From Eleginops maclovinus (lineage: Eukaryota > Chordata > Actinopteri > Perciformes > Eleginopidae): a DNA stretch of 64,000 nt. The notes beneath the pieces were generated by a model, which did no database searches, had not been told where the DNA came from, and was given only the letters and a program-made list of their open reading frames with translations. Of the stretch, positions 1 through 12,209 are shown piece after piece; the stretch's first letter is position 1; every line of letters starts with the position of its first letter. The stretch is from assembly GCF_036324505.1 (NCBI RefSeq), contig NC_086355.1, positions 23,672,018 through 23,736,017 of the forward strand, given 5' to 3'. The translations under genes and the position numbers were made by a program.

Positions 1-1055
1 ATTAATATCTGTACCAATGTCAATCCAAACGTAAGCTGTAGAGACACTTTTTCACTAAGTGGCACAAGAGGAAAGGTCAAAAGCTGACGTCAATAGGACT
101 ATCAATATTTTTTCCCTCAGGACAAATAACGACCCGCCTACAGCTTAAAGCCTGATGTTATATTCCTAGAAAGTTTTGCCCTCAGATGTGTGGGCAATAA
201 AGTTTTCTTGACTTTAGACATTGATTTCACCACAGTAGGTCAACGGATGGTTATCATTCAAACTGCGCTAGAAAAAAGTCCATAACAATTTGAACTGTGA
301 CTAATGACCTCAACAAGCTTTAACAATGTTAGCTTATAACAAAACAAATATGACCCAGGTAACATATGACATGTTTTAAGTTTTAAGTCAAATTTGCTCA
401 GAAAAAGTCTGGCTGTTGGAGTTGTACTCGGATACATTTAGTTCAGTTTTAAGTAGTTTTGCAATGTCTGGTCGACAAAGATATGTATTGTTGTTACACT
501 CCTACATGTGATTTTTGGCTTGGTTTTTGTTTATCTACTAGTTTCTAATTCCCAATCTGGTCATCCTGAGGTCATTGTTTGCAAGCTAATAATTATAAAT
601 ATATTAGTGTTTAAAGATTAAGGTATTTTAACCACAGTATTATTCAGCACAGACGGGAGCACAGGAGCAGAAGATTTGCTCAAGGACTCCATCATGGCAG
701 TCTGTTCTGCTTCTGGTCTTTCATTCTCTATTCACAGAAACAGCCAAGTGAGGCCAAGCAAACAAACAATAACGGAAAATAATCCTAACATCCTTGTGCT
801 GTGCTTCTTGGTTTCCTTCAAATGAAATACAGTTGGTCAGACAATTTAAACGTCTACAGTGTATTTGGTTTGTTTCCCTCTCATTGTGGCTTGTCAAAAA
901 ACTGCAAAAATATTATTATTTTAAAAACCTCCGTCTGGTTTCTCTTTTGGATCTGGCGCTAAGGCCACTGACACGTCATTACACAAAGCTGTTCTCCAGT
1001 TGTGTTTACCAACTAATGGAAAGGGCTTTTTCTCTTTTTGAATCTGCCTAAGAAG
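1..1055. other. Unannotated AT-rich DNA
   Basis: No coding frame with recognisable similarity, no transposon ends and no RNA gene could be seen. The open stretch at 794-1051 lacks any conserved motif and has chance-frame composition. Confidence 0.6.
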
Positions 1056-1246
1056 CACTGAAAAACTGAAACGTTGACATTAAAATAAATGTACAATTTC
1101 AACAAATGGAAAAATATTAAATTGAACCAATTTTTTATTATTTAAACTTAATATTTTTGCTTTCAACTAACTTAATAGTTATGTGAAATCTGTTGACATA
1201 ATACATTTCATTAGATTCAACGTTTCCGTTTTTTTGCTGGGCACTG
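1056..1246. mobile_element. Small MITE, CACTG-ended family (copy 1)
   Basis: The left end reads cactgaaaaactgaaacg. The reverse complement of the right end reads cagtgcccagc followed by an A run and ggaaacgttga, so the two ends form imperfect terminal inverted repeats. The reverse complement of this interval aligns with 19452-19624, sharing blocks such as atttcacataact and gttgaaagcaa. A third copy is split by a Tc1-like element near 61.3/62.6 kb. It is non-coding and about 190 bp. The superfamily is not certain. Confidence 0.6.
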
Positions 1247-1984
1247 CTCGTGGTACTAGGATGGGATAAATGCAAATTACATAATACATTTAATACAATT
1301 CAACATTTGAGTTTTTCCATTGTGCATCAGTTGGTATTTAAGCCACGTTTACTAAGAAAATTGTGTTTCAAAATTGTGCAAAGCTGCAACAGGTGGAAAG
1401 TTGATCAGACAGCTGGAGGTGGAGCTGCAATATATGCTAACACTCAGGTAAATGCAACCAAACACACACTGTAAATGTTCCATCAAGCTAAAATACAAGT
1501 TTTGATGAAACAAATCTCATCATGCATTAGAGTAATCAGATTGATTAAAAATAGCTTTATTGCATGAGTTTTTTCTCTAAGGATGAGGCTTTATTATAAA
1601 CTAGTTTATTCAAGTTTTATCTCTGCTGTTACAACCTTTAGTAAATCCCATCTGTGCTGTGTTTATGCGAGAGGCGGAGGAATTTCCCTCTAAAACTGTC
1701 TGTTGCAAACAGCGTGACCTCAGTAAATCCAACGGAATACATAATCATCCTCTGTAAACATGTCTGCTTTTATTATTTGTGCGATCGGACCTTAATAGAG
1801 GCGAGCCTAGCACACACAGAAGGATGATAAATAGAGAGGAGGAGGGAAATGTATCAGTGCTAACGGTAAATCTGCAACAACGTTTGTGGCATGTACCTAG
1901 CAGAATGATTGCATGACCTTGTAATAAACACAGATCAAGATCTGCTTGCAAGTGTAGTGTGCACAAACATTAAGAAAGGACTTT
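1247..1984. other. Unannotated DNA
   Basis: No feature could be supported. The open frames at 1250-1474 and 1745-1966 show no domain, coding bias or splice context. Confidence 0.5.
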
Positions 1985-2109
1985 TAAGTGATCTTGTGTC
2001 GCACGTCTGTGACAACTGGAGGGCACCACAATCCATTGACTGTTTTTTAAATCCTTTTTATTGTTTATAAAAACTGATCATCTTGTTTTTATTTCCTTTC
2101 CCTTCCGTT

Positions 2110-2175
2110 TTTTTTGTTGTTTTTAACCTATAAGCACTTTGAGATCTTTGATAAAAAGGGCATAATAAATCAAAT

Positions 2176-2176
<1 letters not shown>
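2110..2176 (+). mobile_element. LINE-type 3' tail (L2-like)
   Basis: The stretch carries gcactttgagatct followed by a region ending in aataaatcaaatg, then directly (TTA)n. This layout (a cactttgagat block, a short AT-rich tail, a microsatellite start) is usual for 3' ends of fish L2-like retroposons. Only the tail is recognisable; no reverse transcriptase lies upstream. Family assignment rests on the tail alone. Confidence 0.4.
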
Positions 2177-2251
<75 letters not shown>

Positions 2252-2261
2252 GATTATTATG

Positions 2262-2315
<54 letters not shown>

Positions 2316-2364
2316 GTTATTGTTATTATTATTATTACTATTATTATTATTATTATTATTATTA

Positions 2365-2423
<59 letters not shown>

Positions 2424-2512
2424 GTTATTAGTATTAGTATTATTGTTATTGTTATTGTTGTTATTATTATTAGTATTATTATTATTATTAGTATTATTAT
2501 TAGTATTATTAC
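2177..2512. repeat. (TTA/ATT)n microsatellite, ~335 bp
   Basis: An almost uninterrupted trinucleotide array with occasional TGA, TTG and TAG variants. It produces four spurious open frames of poly-Tyr, poly-Ile or poly-Leu. It begins exactly at the end of a LINE-like tail, which suggests it grew from the retroposon tail. Confidence 0.98.
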
Positions 2513-3888
2513 TAACATTTTACAATTTGCATATTCATAGATTCTGGATCATTTCAATGAGGGAGAAAGAGAAGAGTAGTTTAAAAGACATTCAACAGGG
2601 ACATTTAACATAACAGATTCACATTATCATAATAATGACAGTGTTTTAAAGTCACTAAATATAAAGTCAAGAACATTTTGAGCTTATTTTGATTCAAGAC
2701 ATTTTTGATTTGACTACCAAGAAATTCACATTTGGTTGGGCGAACATGAACCGCAGAAGCTTCCTATTGGCTGGATCCAGAGCTAATGGATTTGACTTAC
2801 ATTCATGAAATGGACAAAACTCCAGATAAATTGTTATTTTTCTTTTCTCTTTTCCAATAAAAAAGGTGTGATTCCTATTTGATGTTTTTCCCTAATTGAT
2901 TTGCAGTGAATACAATCATTTATATCAATAAAGCCAAGATCTTTAAAAGGTAATGTTGTAGGTTTCTATCCTCCCACGCTTAACATCCAATCCACACCGA
3001 TGCATTCAAAATTGTAATGAATAAAAGTTTTCATAAAAAAACTAACTTTATTGTCTCTAGACTTGTCAACATTCTGTAAAGCCCAGAAAAGCCCCTGCAG
3101 TGGGGAACCTGTTCAGGCAGAAAAACTAGCAGGGAGGAATAGGAAAGATTATCATTTCATTTGAAATGATCACTTAAGTGGTATTACATAATAACGGAAT
3201 TTGAGTAACCCACGCATACTTTGACCATCTTTTTCCTTCACCTATCCTGTCCCATAATTGCACTGGTTACATAAGACTCACTGAGGTAGGATAAATATGA
3301 ATTTCAGTGCGTTGCTTTCCCTGGGTATCATGAAACCGTGGATGAATAAAACCTGAGCTGAACTTTTTTTTTCTCCCTGGCAGAAATTCACCGCCTCTAT
3401 AAACAGGATAAATTATTTCAGTGACACATCATCTAAGTATTTCATAAAGCTACGTGTGAGCCAGTGTCCTTAACCAAGCCCCCCTCAGATGGGAGAGATG
3501 GACGGGGGCAAGTCACGGTCAGTGCAGATCTGTGTGCACTCTTTAAACTGAGTTTAGAGTGTATCAGCATCTCTACACGCATGCATCTATCCTGCTGGGT
3601 AATTAATGCAATTTTCCATATAAGCTTTGCACACAAGCTGCCATTAATACAGAGAGCTGTGGTTCACTGATGAGGAGGAGCAGGTGCAGCATGATGTGGG
3701 ATCAGCCTCCTGAGCACCTCACCTCACATGACACCACTGTGTTTCTCTCCCTCTTTATTCTCACAAATTTAATTGGCATTCATTGCTGTATTCTGATGAC
3801 TTGCTCTGGAGTCTTAGGCTCCCTCCAACAATGCTAATTACATTTGTATAAAAAGAGAAAAGAGGCCCACCCAAGTGAAAACAAAAAA
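2513..3888. other. Unannotated DNA
   Basis: No transposon ends, RNA genes or convincing exons were seen. The stretch around 3440-3850 is less AT-rich and could include conserved non-coding sequence, but nothing in the single sequence proves it. Confidence 0.5.
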
Positions 3889-3966
3889 ACAAAGTGAACA
3901 TTAAATATGGATCTAATAAATAATGAATTCATTATTTATTAGATCCATATTTAATGTTCACTTTGT
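3889..3966. repeat. Perfect 78-bp palindrome
   Basis: Two 39-base arms are exact reverse complements with no spacer, centred on a gaattc between 3927 and 3928. The arm begins acaaagtgaacatt. A ~50-bp tract of TA-rich sequence follows, then a TTAA-target MITE at 4022. The sequence could fold into a cruciform with no loop. Arms this long are usually unstable or a trace of a recent fold-back event. Confidence 0.97.
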
Positions 3967-4021
3967 GAATATATATATAATATATATATATATAATAAAT
4001 TGTAATTAAAATATTAAATTA

Positions 4022-4730
4022 AAGGTCTCCTATTATGCTATATTTGAACAATATATTGTAGGGTCATATCTATACAAAACTTGTCTGTGAGGTGTTTTGC
4101 TCAAAATACCAAACAGACAGCATTGTAGCATGCCTCATCCCCCTCTATTTCAGCCCTGTTCCTGAAGTGCTGATTCTTTCACTGTCACTTTAAATTTGAG
4201 CAGAGCTGAAGCTGGCCACGCCCCTTTGCAGCGTCATGATCTCTCTTCTAAAGAGAGAAGTTTCTAATGGAGAAACTCAGCTAAACGATGCCGTGATTAA
4301 ACCCCATATTATGTTCCAAACCACATCCAGCATTATTTCTGAAACACTTCTCAGTGTTTACCACTAGAACAGAGACATTAGATGTATTATATATACAACA
4401 ACTCTAAGTCCCTCCTGCAGACATCCTGCTGAACACACAGAGGTGCTGCGGAGGGGATTCAGCCCGTGACTTGTATATGAGGGATGATAGGTTGGGACGT
4501 GTCAAGTGGGCGGGACGTCACCAGGAGTTCAATGTAAAGCCAGCCCACATTTTGGTTATGATGTCATACCGGCAGCAAATCTGGATCAGCTCATCTGTAC
4601 CCCTGTTTTTAGAGATGTGGGTAAGGAGGAAAAGAGAGAGGGTTGTATTTTCTGACACTCCTTACACACCGGGGACACATATGTATTTATAAAAGACATC
4701 AAAAAGTGCATTTTGCATAATAGGGGACCT
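4022..4730. mobile_element. TTAA-target MITE (piggyBac- or Kolobok-type), copy 1
   Basis: The terminal inverted repeats are aggtctcctattatgc on the left and gcataataggggacct on the right, flanked on both sides by TTAA (4018-4021 and 4731-4734). No transposase is encoded. The interior (for example gctggccacgcccctttg and agaaactcagctaaac) recurs in reverse complement at 30305-32417. TTAA duplications fit piggyBac or Kolobok superfamilies; the sequence does not decide between them. Confidence 0.8.
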
Positions 4731-4734
4731 TTAA

Positions 4735-7700
4735 AAATATACATTTGAAAGTATTAGCAAATGATTCAACTGAATGTTCACGGGAATGTTAACATTAAAA
4801 TACGGATGTGCAAACTGTAAAGTTATAAAATAAAGTCAATTATTTTCGGTGTTTACTGAGCTGTGTGGTGTTTCTTACACTTGTTTTCAACTTGTTTTGA
4901 TGGTGATTTGCACAGTGATAGATGTGTACGCCTACGTACGTTTTAATTTATTTAAAATATTTTCATACAGACATACATACTAGGATTCATATTAATTAAT
5001 AGGTTTTGACAGGAAGGAGAAGACTGACGGCCCGACCACCTCCCATAGGAAGAAATAACATGCTATAGATTTTAGTTGTCTCAGTTTTCTGTGACCTAGT
5101 GATAGTTTGAGGGGTTTTTTGTAGTTATTTTTGTCTGTTGTTGTTTTGTCCCTTGTTTTACTTGAGAAATGTGATTATCTTGTTGTCACTAAGTAGTCTT
5201 TTTGTGTATTTGTAACCCTTTTATAACCTTACCTTTGATAGGTGATCTATGGTGCTTATTCTGGGTTCAAGTATCCACAGTGTCTAACTCTGATTTTCTA
5301 AAAGGGTATCCCAACCCTAGAATGTACAATAAAGGTGGTCTCAATATCTAAGTTCAATGGGGACATTGGCTAAGCACACGACAACAATTTAGGAAAAAAA
5401 TATTAAAGAGTGTATTGTAATTCTACATCAGTCAATCAGAGGAAATAAAATAATGAAATCAAATGTGTCCAGGAATGGACCAAAAAAATACTTTCACAAG
5501 TTATAATTTCAAATCCCAAAATCACAACACAGTGACACTGTCTAAACAGTGTCAGTATTTGGCCCAAGTAAAATAAAGAACCCTGATTTCAATTTGTGGC
5601 TGGACTGCGTCTTTAAGTGACGACCCCCAGGGAACCATTGAGACTTTGGCTCAGCCAGAAATCCATACTTATAGTACATTATTTTTACTTAATTACAATG
5701 CTTTTACATTTGTACACTTCCCCACTTGGTAACAAACATTCACATTTCCACTACAGACCAATATTTGTAACCGATTGCAGTACCCTGAGTTTAATAACTG
5801 GTGTATGATAAAAAAGTGTGCCCATCAGCTCATTTCCTGCTCTTTAAATACTCCCTGCTGAGCAACATATTTCCTTAACCTTCACTGCTCTTTGAATTAC
5901 AGACGCAGCTCATTTTCGACATGTGTAGCCAAGTGCTGCTCTGACACTTGTGTTCTTAGAAATGCTCACAGGATAGATTACGCAGTCATTTGAATATCAC
6001 TTTTTCAGTTGGAGACAAACATATTTGTAATGAGCCTTAATATGCCAATTCATAACTTGAGACTATTCACTTATACGTGAATGAGTATATACATCTTTAA
6101 TATTAAAATTAAAAACATTTGTATAGATGTTGTACATCCTTCAGCACAGAAACTGTGTAATATTTAATGTTTATATGTAGTATATTGTTTTGACTCATAC
6201 TGCTTACTTGAGATATTAATTAAGACTATATTCCTATGCACTGCTCTGATATCATTACAGCTACAAATCCGTTGTATGCCAAACTGCCAGACAGAAGACT
6301 CATTGATTGACTCTTGGAATTCTCTGGGGAAAAGCATTATCAGTGATTAAAAGAATACATATTGAAACTTCAACTACTCAGCGCACCTAGTGGGCCAAAC
6401 ACACTCAGGCTTACAGAGAAATATAAAACTGTAAAAATATGACCACATATGTTTGGGGGAACTTATTGTATTCATAAAACAGTGTGTTAGAATCTTAGCT
6501 AACAGGCTAATTAGCTTGTTAAAGTGACATCATGAGAAAACAAGTGTGGTCCTCTTCCTGTCTCTACCAATCAGGTTACCTAATAACAATATCTTATGAA
6601 TTCCAACATAAAACCTACCTATAAATTGTGCATTTAACAAATTAAAGTATAAAAGATAAAAGTTGGGCATTAAAGGTTAAGGAATTTCTGCCATTAGCAC
6701 CAAAATCTTGTCATTTTAAGGAATATTGACAGTCATTTAAATCTCAGACGCACCCCGTTTTAAATGCCTGACACAGGAAAAGCGTGTCTTCCCGTTTTCG
6801 GACAGAATGAAGGGCGTTATTTTTTCATGAGACCGGACAGTGCATGCTGCTTTGGGTCAGAGGATTAACGTGGCATCTGCAGAAGAGGCTGTGTACGGTC
6901 CATTAACACAGAGGCCGTGGCTGCCAGAAACACTTGCACAGATCCCGCAGATGAAAGCCAAGCAAGTAATGACAAACAAATTAGCCCGGGCTACACGGAG
7001 ATGGAACCTGCAGATGTGTTCACCCTGCTCTTCCAGATATAAAAGCTGTTGTGGCGTACAGATTGAATTACGTTAGTCATTTGCACAGCAGCGCCAGGGC
7101 CCCCTTTTCATTGAACGGACCGGGGCCGTCAGACAAAAGATCTACTTTATGAACTTGGTTCTGAACATGGAGAGCAGATGCTAGGCAAGGTGAGTTTTAC
7201 ACACCTCAGTGACTCCTTAAGCCCTCGATCAGTAAGCAAACGGCTCCGATTTCAACCATTCTGCTGCAGCCTGCACTACAGCTCTCTCTTACAAAGTGTG
7301 AAAACAGGTGCTTGAATCACACACCATTGTCCAGCCAGGTGGACAGTTAGGCCAATGTCTGAATATGTCAATGCTTTAAGGATATTGCTTGAATGTGGTA
7401 TATTTCCCGTACTGTCATCTGATCCCATTCCAAAATCGCCTGTATTTCGCCGTGAAGCTCATATTCTGCCCTTACTAGAATGTTTGAGTGATTTCTAGCT
7501 TGGCAGATAGCATAACATTGTCTTAAATAAACACCCAGGAGACTGCGAGACAACTTTCTCGTTTATTTTCATTCCATTTCCTTTTCATTCCAATTAATTC
7601 CATTCATTGTAAAACTGAAATACAAACAAAAAGCAAAACACAGTTACAAACTGTTGCTGGATTTTTGTCACATTAACAAACACTTAATCATTAACCATTT

Positions 7701-7859
7701 ATATAAATACAATGGTTTAACAAACATAGTTGAATACCGATTAGCATTGATGCTAACAAACATGTGATTTCCCATTCACATGCTAACAAGATTAGCATTA
7801 CTCATTGTTATAAAGTTTCTAGCACATAATCAACTGTTTACATCAAGTGTGCAGGTAGG
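4735..7859. other. Unannotated DNA
   Basis: Mostly AT-rich single-copy-looking sequence. A short hairpin lies at about 5528-5556. The interval 6720-7100 is more GC-rich and has a 78-codon open frame at 6840, but no protein family is recognisable and no splice structure is evident. Confidence 0.5.
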
Positions 7860-8245
7860 CACTGTGCGAATTACCATAGGGCTCCGTAGTGCCCGGCCCC
7901 CGTAGTTCTGGCCAGGGCACCGCTAGTTCCACTCAAAATCACTGTCTGGGGAGGCCCACTCAATTAATTCATTGTCTCCCTTTATAGCCTACCGGTAACT
8001 ATGATAGCCTACGTTTCCCTCTTGTTGGGTGCAATTTCCCCCCCCCCCAGACTGAAGGGGCACTGCTCCGCAGACTAGCCTACTGTCCGATCTCCCTCTC
8101 CTGGCTCCTCATGCAATGCGACGTTATGAATTATATGAGTGTTATGGGTCAGCGAACTAGCAGTGAAAAATGAGTTAAAAGTAGAAAGGAATGTGGAATT
8201 TATTTATGAATTGGTTACAGAAATTCATTAATAGCCTATAGTAAA

Positions 8246-8500
8246 ATGTCAACTAAAAGACATGTAGATTTGACCATGTTTGGTTTCACCGCTTAAAGAC
8301 AGCGTGAAAGCCCACCAGAAGTCCGAGCAGAGTTAGCCGAGGCGCAGGCTAGCGTGATTCAACATGATCAAAATCCTATCTGTGAGCCCTGCTGTGGTGA
8401 AGTGCAGAATGCAGAACCAGCCCCAGACGTTCCTAAAGTATGGACAGCCAACCAATCCAAAGAGTGGCAGGAGAAGGGCTTAGTAATTAAGGATGTTTGA
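8246..8500 (+). pseudogene. Possible hAT-type transposase N-terminal relic
   Basis: A reading frame starts at ATG 8246 (MSTKRHVDLTMFGFT), meets a TAA at 8294-8296, and stays open for 67 codons to TGA 8498-8500. It includes an acidic and Ala-rich stretch, a CEPCC cluster and PKVWTANQSKEWQEKG. The order (short basic start, linker, then W...W.. before a missing Cys-Cys region) resembles the front of hAT-derived transposases that carry a TTF-type finger in vertebrates. The match is by eye and partial. It could also be a chance open stretch, although its codon composition is unlike the AT-rich flanks. GC-rich sequence at 7860-8120 may belong to the same element. Confidence 0.25.
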
Positions 8501-10115
8501 CGACATAATGCATAATGCATTTACCACTACTCTGTTGGCTAACAATTGACGGGCATCATTTTTTTGTTTGCATTATTAACAAGTATATATACATGGGATG
8601 TGATGTCACTGTCAGTCACATAGGTTGAGTTTTAAAATGTTAACTCACATAGGCTCAACAAAAACAAATCTAAAAAAAGGTGTATTAAATCTCTTTCATA
8701 AACAAATGGGGTTTTGTATTACAAGATTTGTAAGATTTGAACTTTGATCAGTGTTATTTTGTTTACATTTTAATTATAGTATATGTTGTTCTTAAAGCTT
8801 GCCATATTGGATTCAAGCAATTGTTGGTATATTCAATTTTATATAAAATATTGATTTTTAACCTTATGTGAGCTTTAAATAAGCCCAATTGTTTTTTGGC
8901 ACTTTTTGTCATTTGTTATGTTCATTTGTGCAAAACCATTAAAACCTAAATTCAAACCAAACTTTAAACCATATTTTTGCATTACTAAGATGCTCCCCCT
9001 ACGTCTGCTTTCCTAGACTTACTAGACAAGTTTCTCCGGACTAATTAGGCAAAAATAGCACCAGACGAAACCTCAAACCACTTTATGGCAGTAGAAAATG
9101 TTCCTCTTAGTCACAATGTCACATTATTTCATTACCGTGTGCAGACAATGCGGTCACTTCCAGAAAAGCAGAAGGTGAGTCATGACAGGGTGAATGAAGA
9201 AAATGAAAAGTAACTTCATGTGACACCTGGAGGTCACATATCACAAGTTTTTTCTGCAGATACCAATGCCTCTGATGAGGGACCCAAGTGAGGCGGCGCG
9301 CTGTGGCCCGCTCACACCTGGAGCCGACGACAGGAAACGTCTGGAAAATTAATGAGGTCAGCCATTTTGATCGGTTAACAATATTATTCCGCAGCGTGTG
9401 GGCCGGGCTGTTGTCTGCCGGAGGAGAGCAACACATGACATTTGCCTAATTAACTTGTGCCGCCGGTGACGAATCGGACCCTCACCATCAGTGTGAGGAC
9501 CTGCTATTGGCAGGCTGAGCCAGTGCTTAAGTCATCATTAGAGGAAAAAGCCGTTGGCTACTTTTTCCCCAACCTGTCATATTAGGATTCCTTTTTATCT
9601 GCTCACTGTTCTTTGGGGCTGGCAGAACATCTGGCCAGGTTCAGGATGAGGGAAGGTGAGAAGATTATCTAGTCGCTGTTTTTTCCTCATTGAGGTGTGC
9701 AGACAGCACTGTGTCACTGAATGAAGACAAGTGAATGACTGAGTGATGAAACTTTCTGGAGAGAGAGAGAGAGAGCGCTCTGTTTCTTTATTCCAAAGCG
9801 TTAATAGAGCAACACTTTATTGAAACTTTAGTGAATTTTCGTAATCAGCAATAAAATAAATGTTTAAACTTGGTACTTATATGTTGTTTGTTGTAGCCAA
9901 CAGTTTATTGAATACTTTTAAAATGTGTTTTCATTTTTCAATCTGCTGATAACTGTTTGGTCTGAGCCCTGTGGATGTTCTTAGGGGAGTGAAATGTTGG
10001 TTGTTCTTTTGTTACGAGTTTTTGCACATGCCACCACGAGACAATTCTACCTGAAAACTGGTGCAAATAAAAGCTGCTGTTGAGGTATCATCATCGTAAA
10101 CAAGGCCTTAGAATA
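8501..10115. other. Unannotated DNA
   Basis: No transposon ends or exons were recognised. A 105-codon frame at 9119-9436 (reverse) has no recognisable domain. The GC-richer part (9100-9560) may contain conserved non-coding sequence. A short (GA)n run sits at about 9758-9776. Confidence 0.5.
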
Positions 10116-11445
10116 CACTGTGTGCATAATTATTAGGCAAGTGGTAATTTTGAGGATTAGTAGTGCTCTCTACAGTGCTCTGGGTCAATCCAAAATGTTA
10201 ATAAACCTCAAAGCTGAATATATAAGAAAGTAAAAGTGAGGTTTTAGCTTTTTTTCTGAGAAAAATCTATGTGTGCATAATTATTGGGAAACTATTAATG
10301 TATAGAATAATTATGCAACTAAAGGAAAAATGAAAATGTTCCAATCTGACTGGTTTATTTTATTCACTCTGCTGTGTGGCGCTATCTAACCCTCCTGTTG
10401 ATTTTGTGACATCTTGCGCATCGACGCACTCCGTGAAGGTATTTCTTGTTCTGTTTTTTTTGGTGTCTGAAGCCCCCTTTGTACTTTCATGATTGGTTGC
10501 TGATACAAAGGAAATTACCATATTTGGATCTGATGACATTGCGCAGGAGAGACGGAGCTTTACAACGATACCTGTGATTACATGGTGCAGACAACGGTTG
10601 TGGTACTATATGTTGCTTTAGAATGCTAACTTTTGGTGAATTTAGGAGAAATCTAACGCAATTAGCCAAACTATAGTAAAATAAACACCTATATGTGTAA
10701 TATGTATATTTTGTGCATTTTCCTTCCAAAAGCCCTTCAAAATAGCACAAACTCTCAAAATTGACCAGTGCATGAAAAACGATGTTTTTGCCTGCAGTGT
10801 CTCGCCCTAAAGTCAGTATAATAAACTAACAACTCAAAATGTACAAATTGAAATTTCTGTCATAAAAAACAGAACAATTCTGTGGCCAATATAGCTATCA
10901 TTCTATTCAATAACATTCACGAGGCTTCCATTCATGGAATCTGTCAATTTCTTGATCTGTTGACCAACAGCACAGTCTCCCAGACTCTGTTCAGAGAGGT
11001 GTACTGTCTCCCTTCACCGTAAATCTCCCATTTCAGAAGGGCTCACAAGCTCTCAATAGGGTTTAGATAAGGTGGGGAAGGGGCTATGTCATTACTGTCA
11101 TCTCTAAGTCCTTTACTGGCTAGTCACGCAGAAGAGTACTTGGATGCATGTAATGGAGCATTGTCTTTCATAAAATCCTGGTCTTCCTGAAAGATGCAGA
11201 CCTCTTCCTGTATAACTGATGGAAGAAAGAGTCCTCTAAAAACCGACAGTAGGTCGGGGAGTTGATTTTGAGTCTATATTCAACCGAAAAGGTCCAAATG
11301 TGTCATCTTTAATAATACTAGCTCATCCCATAACCCCTCTCCCCTTGCTGGTGTCTGAGTTGAAGGGGAGCTCTGTGCCCATTACTGATCCAGCCACGGG
11401 CCCATCCATCTGGTCCATCAAGAGTCACTCTCATCAGTCCATAAA
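10116..11445 (-). mobile_element. Degenerate mariner-type DNA transposon
   Basis: The left end reads cactgtgtgcataattatta after a TA dinucleotide (10114-10115), a usual mariner-type terminus. A related gtgtgcataattattggg block repeats at 10270. The reverse strand from about 11440 to 10830 encodes a decayed transposase. The right terminus is lost, cut off by the TTAA-family fragment at 11453. The 10385-10800 portion does not look like transposase and is probably a later insertion of an unidentified repeat. Confidence 0.6.
10830..11445 (-). pseudogene. Mariner-like transposase, heavily decayed
   Basis: Conceptual reverse-strand translation between about 11445 and 10830 shows mariner signatures across several stops and frame changes. 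A FQED..FMKDNAPLHASK block (usual form FQ.DNAP.H) carries the second catalytic Asp. Downstream comes APSPPYLNPIES followed by LLKWEIY (usual form [10 protein letters not shown]), carrying the third catalytic position. An RMIAI..TELFCF-like C-terminus follows. Intact family members are about 340 residues; here no frame exceeds a few dozen codons. It cannot make an active transposase. Confidence 0.6.
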
Positions 11446-11452
11446 ACCTTGA

Positions 11453-11632
11453 CCAATCACAACAGAGCCAGCCAGCTAACCAATCACAACAGACTGGGCT
11501 CTCGTTTCAGACAGAGGGTGAGAAGAGGTGCTGCAGCACAGGCAGTATGAGAAACATAAAGAGCTTTTTGTCCTAGGAGAGAAACAAAATATGTATGTGA
11601 ACCTGAAAATGAGCAGAATATGTCCTCTTTAA
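11453..11632 (+). mobile_element. Terminal piece of a second TTAA-target repeat family
   Basis: The block from ccaatcacaacagagccagc to cataaagagctttttg matches 30179-30299 closely. It continues to aatgagcagaatatgtcctc and ends at TTTAA. This is the 3' portion of the outer repeat described at 29990-32488; the left half is absent here. It is non-coding. Confidence 0.6.
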
Positions 11633-11799
11633 AAGTACCTCTGCATTGGCTTCACTTTTCAGACCTGGAGGTTTCTACTATGTCTAAATAATCAGTGATT
11701 ATTGCATTTGAACCAACCATTAAAGAGTGAATATAAAATGTTTTCCCTTGGTAAAACTGCAGTTTGAATATTGATTAAAAAGAGAAGCTCTTATACATC

Positions 11800-12133
11800 T
11801 AGGTTTCAAGGTTTCAAGGTTTTATTTGTCATATGCACAGCGTATACAATGTATGTGTTGGCAATGAAAATCTTATGTCGCGTGCTCCTCCAACAACTCA
11901 ACATACATGGTGCAAATAACATAAATAAAATAGTGCAAAAAGAGAGAAGAATATTTACAATAACAACAGTAAAGATTTGAGGATGTGAAATATATACATA
12001 TGTGGAATACATTGAGAGTATTTAAATACTTTACACTGTTGAATGAGGAGGTATGGACAGATGCATATATTATGTATAGCAGATGTATATGGCAGATATG
12101 TATATATAGATATGTGTACTATAAACAGATATG

Positions 12134-12175
<42 letters not shown>

Positions 12176-12209
12176 ACTATAAAAAGATGTGAGTAGACAT
12201 TCACAGAGC
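11800..12209 (-). mobile_element. 3' untranslated part of a reverse-strand LINE
   Basis: On the reverse strand this follows directly after the LINE stop codon at 12210. It ends in tandem aaccttgaaaccttgaaacc units at about 11802-11820, a usual kind of 3' tail for non-LTR elements that end in short repeats. It contains TA- and TATG-rich low-complexity DNA at 12055-12175, including (TA)n near 12138-12163. Confidence 0.5.

Noticed and set aside
2114..2613. Four overlapping open frames of poly-Tyr, poly-Ile and poly-Leu
   Set aside because: They are translations of the (TTA)n microsatellite on both strands, not genes.
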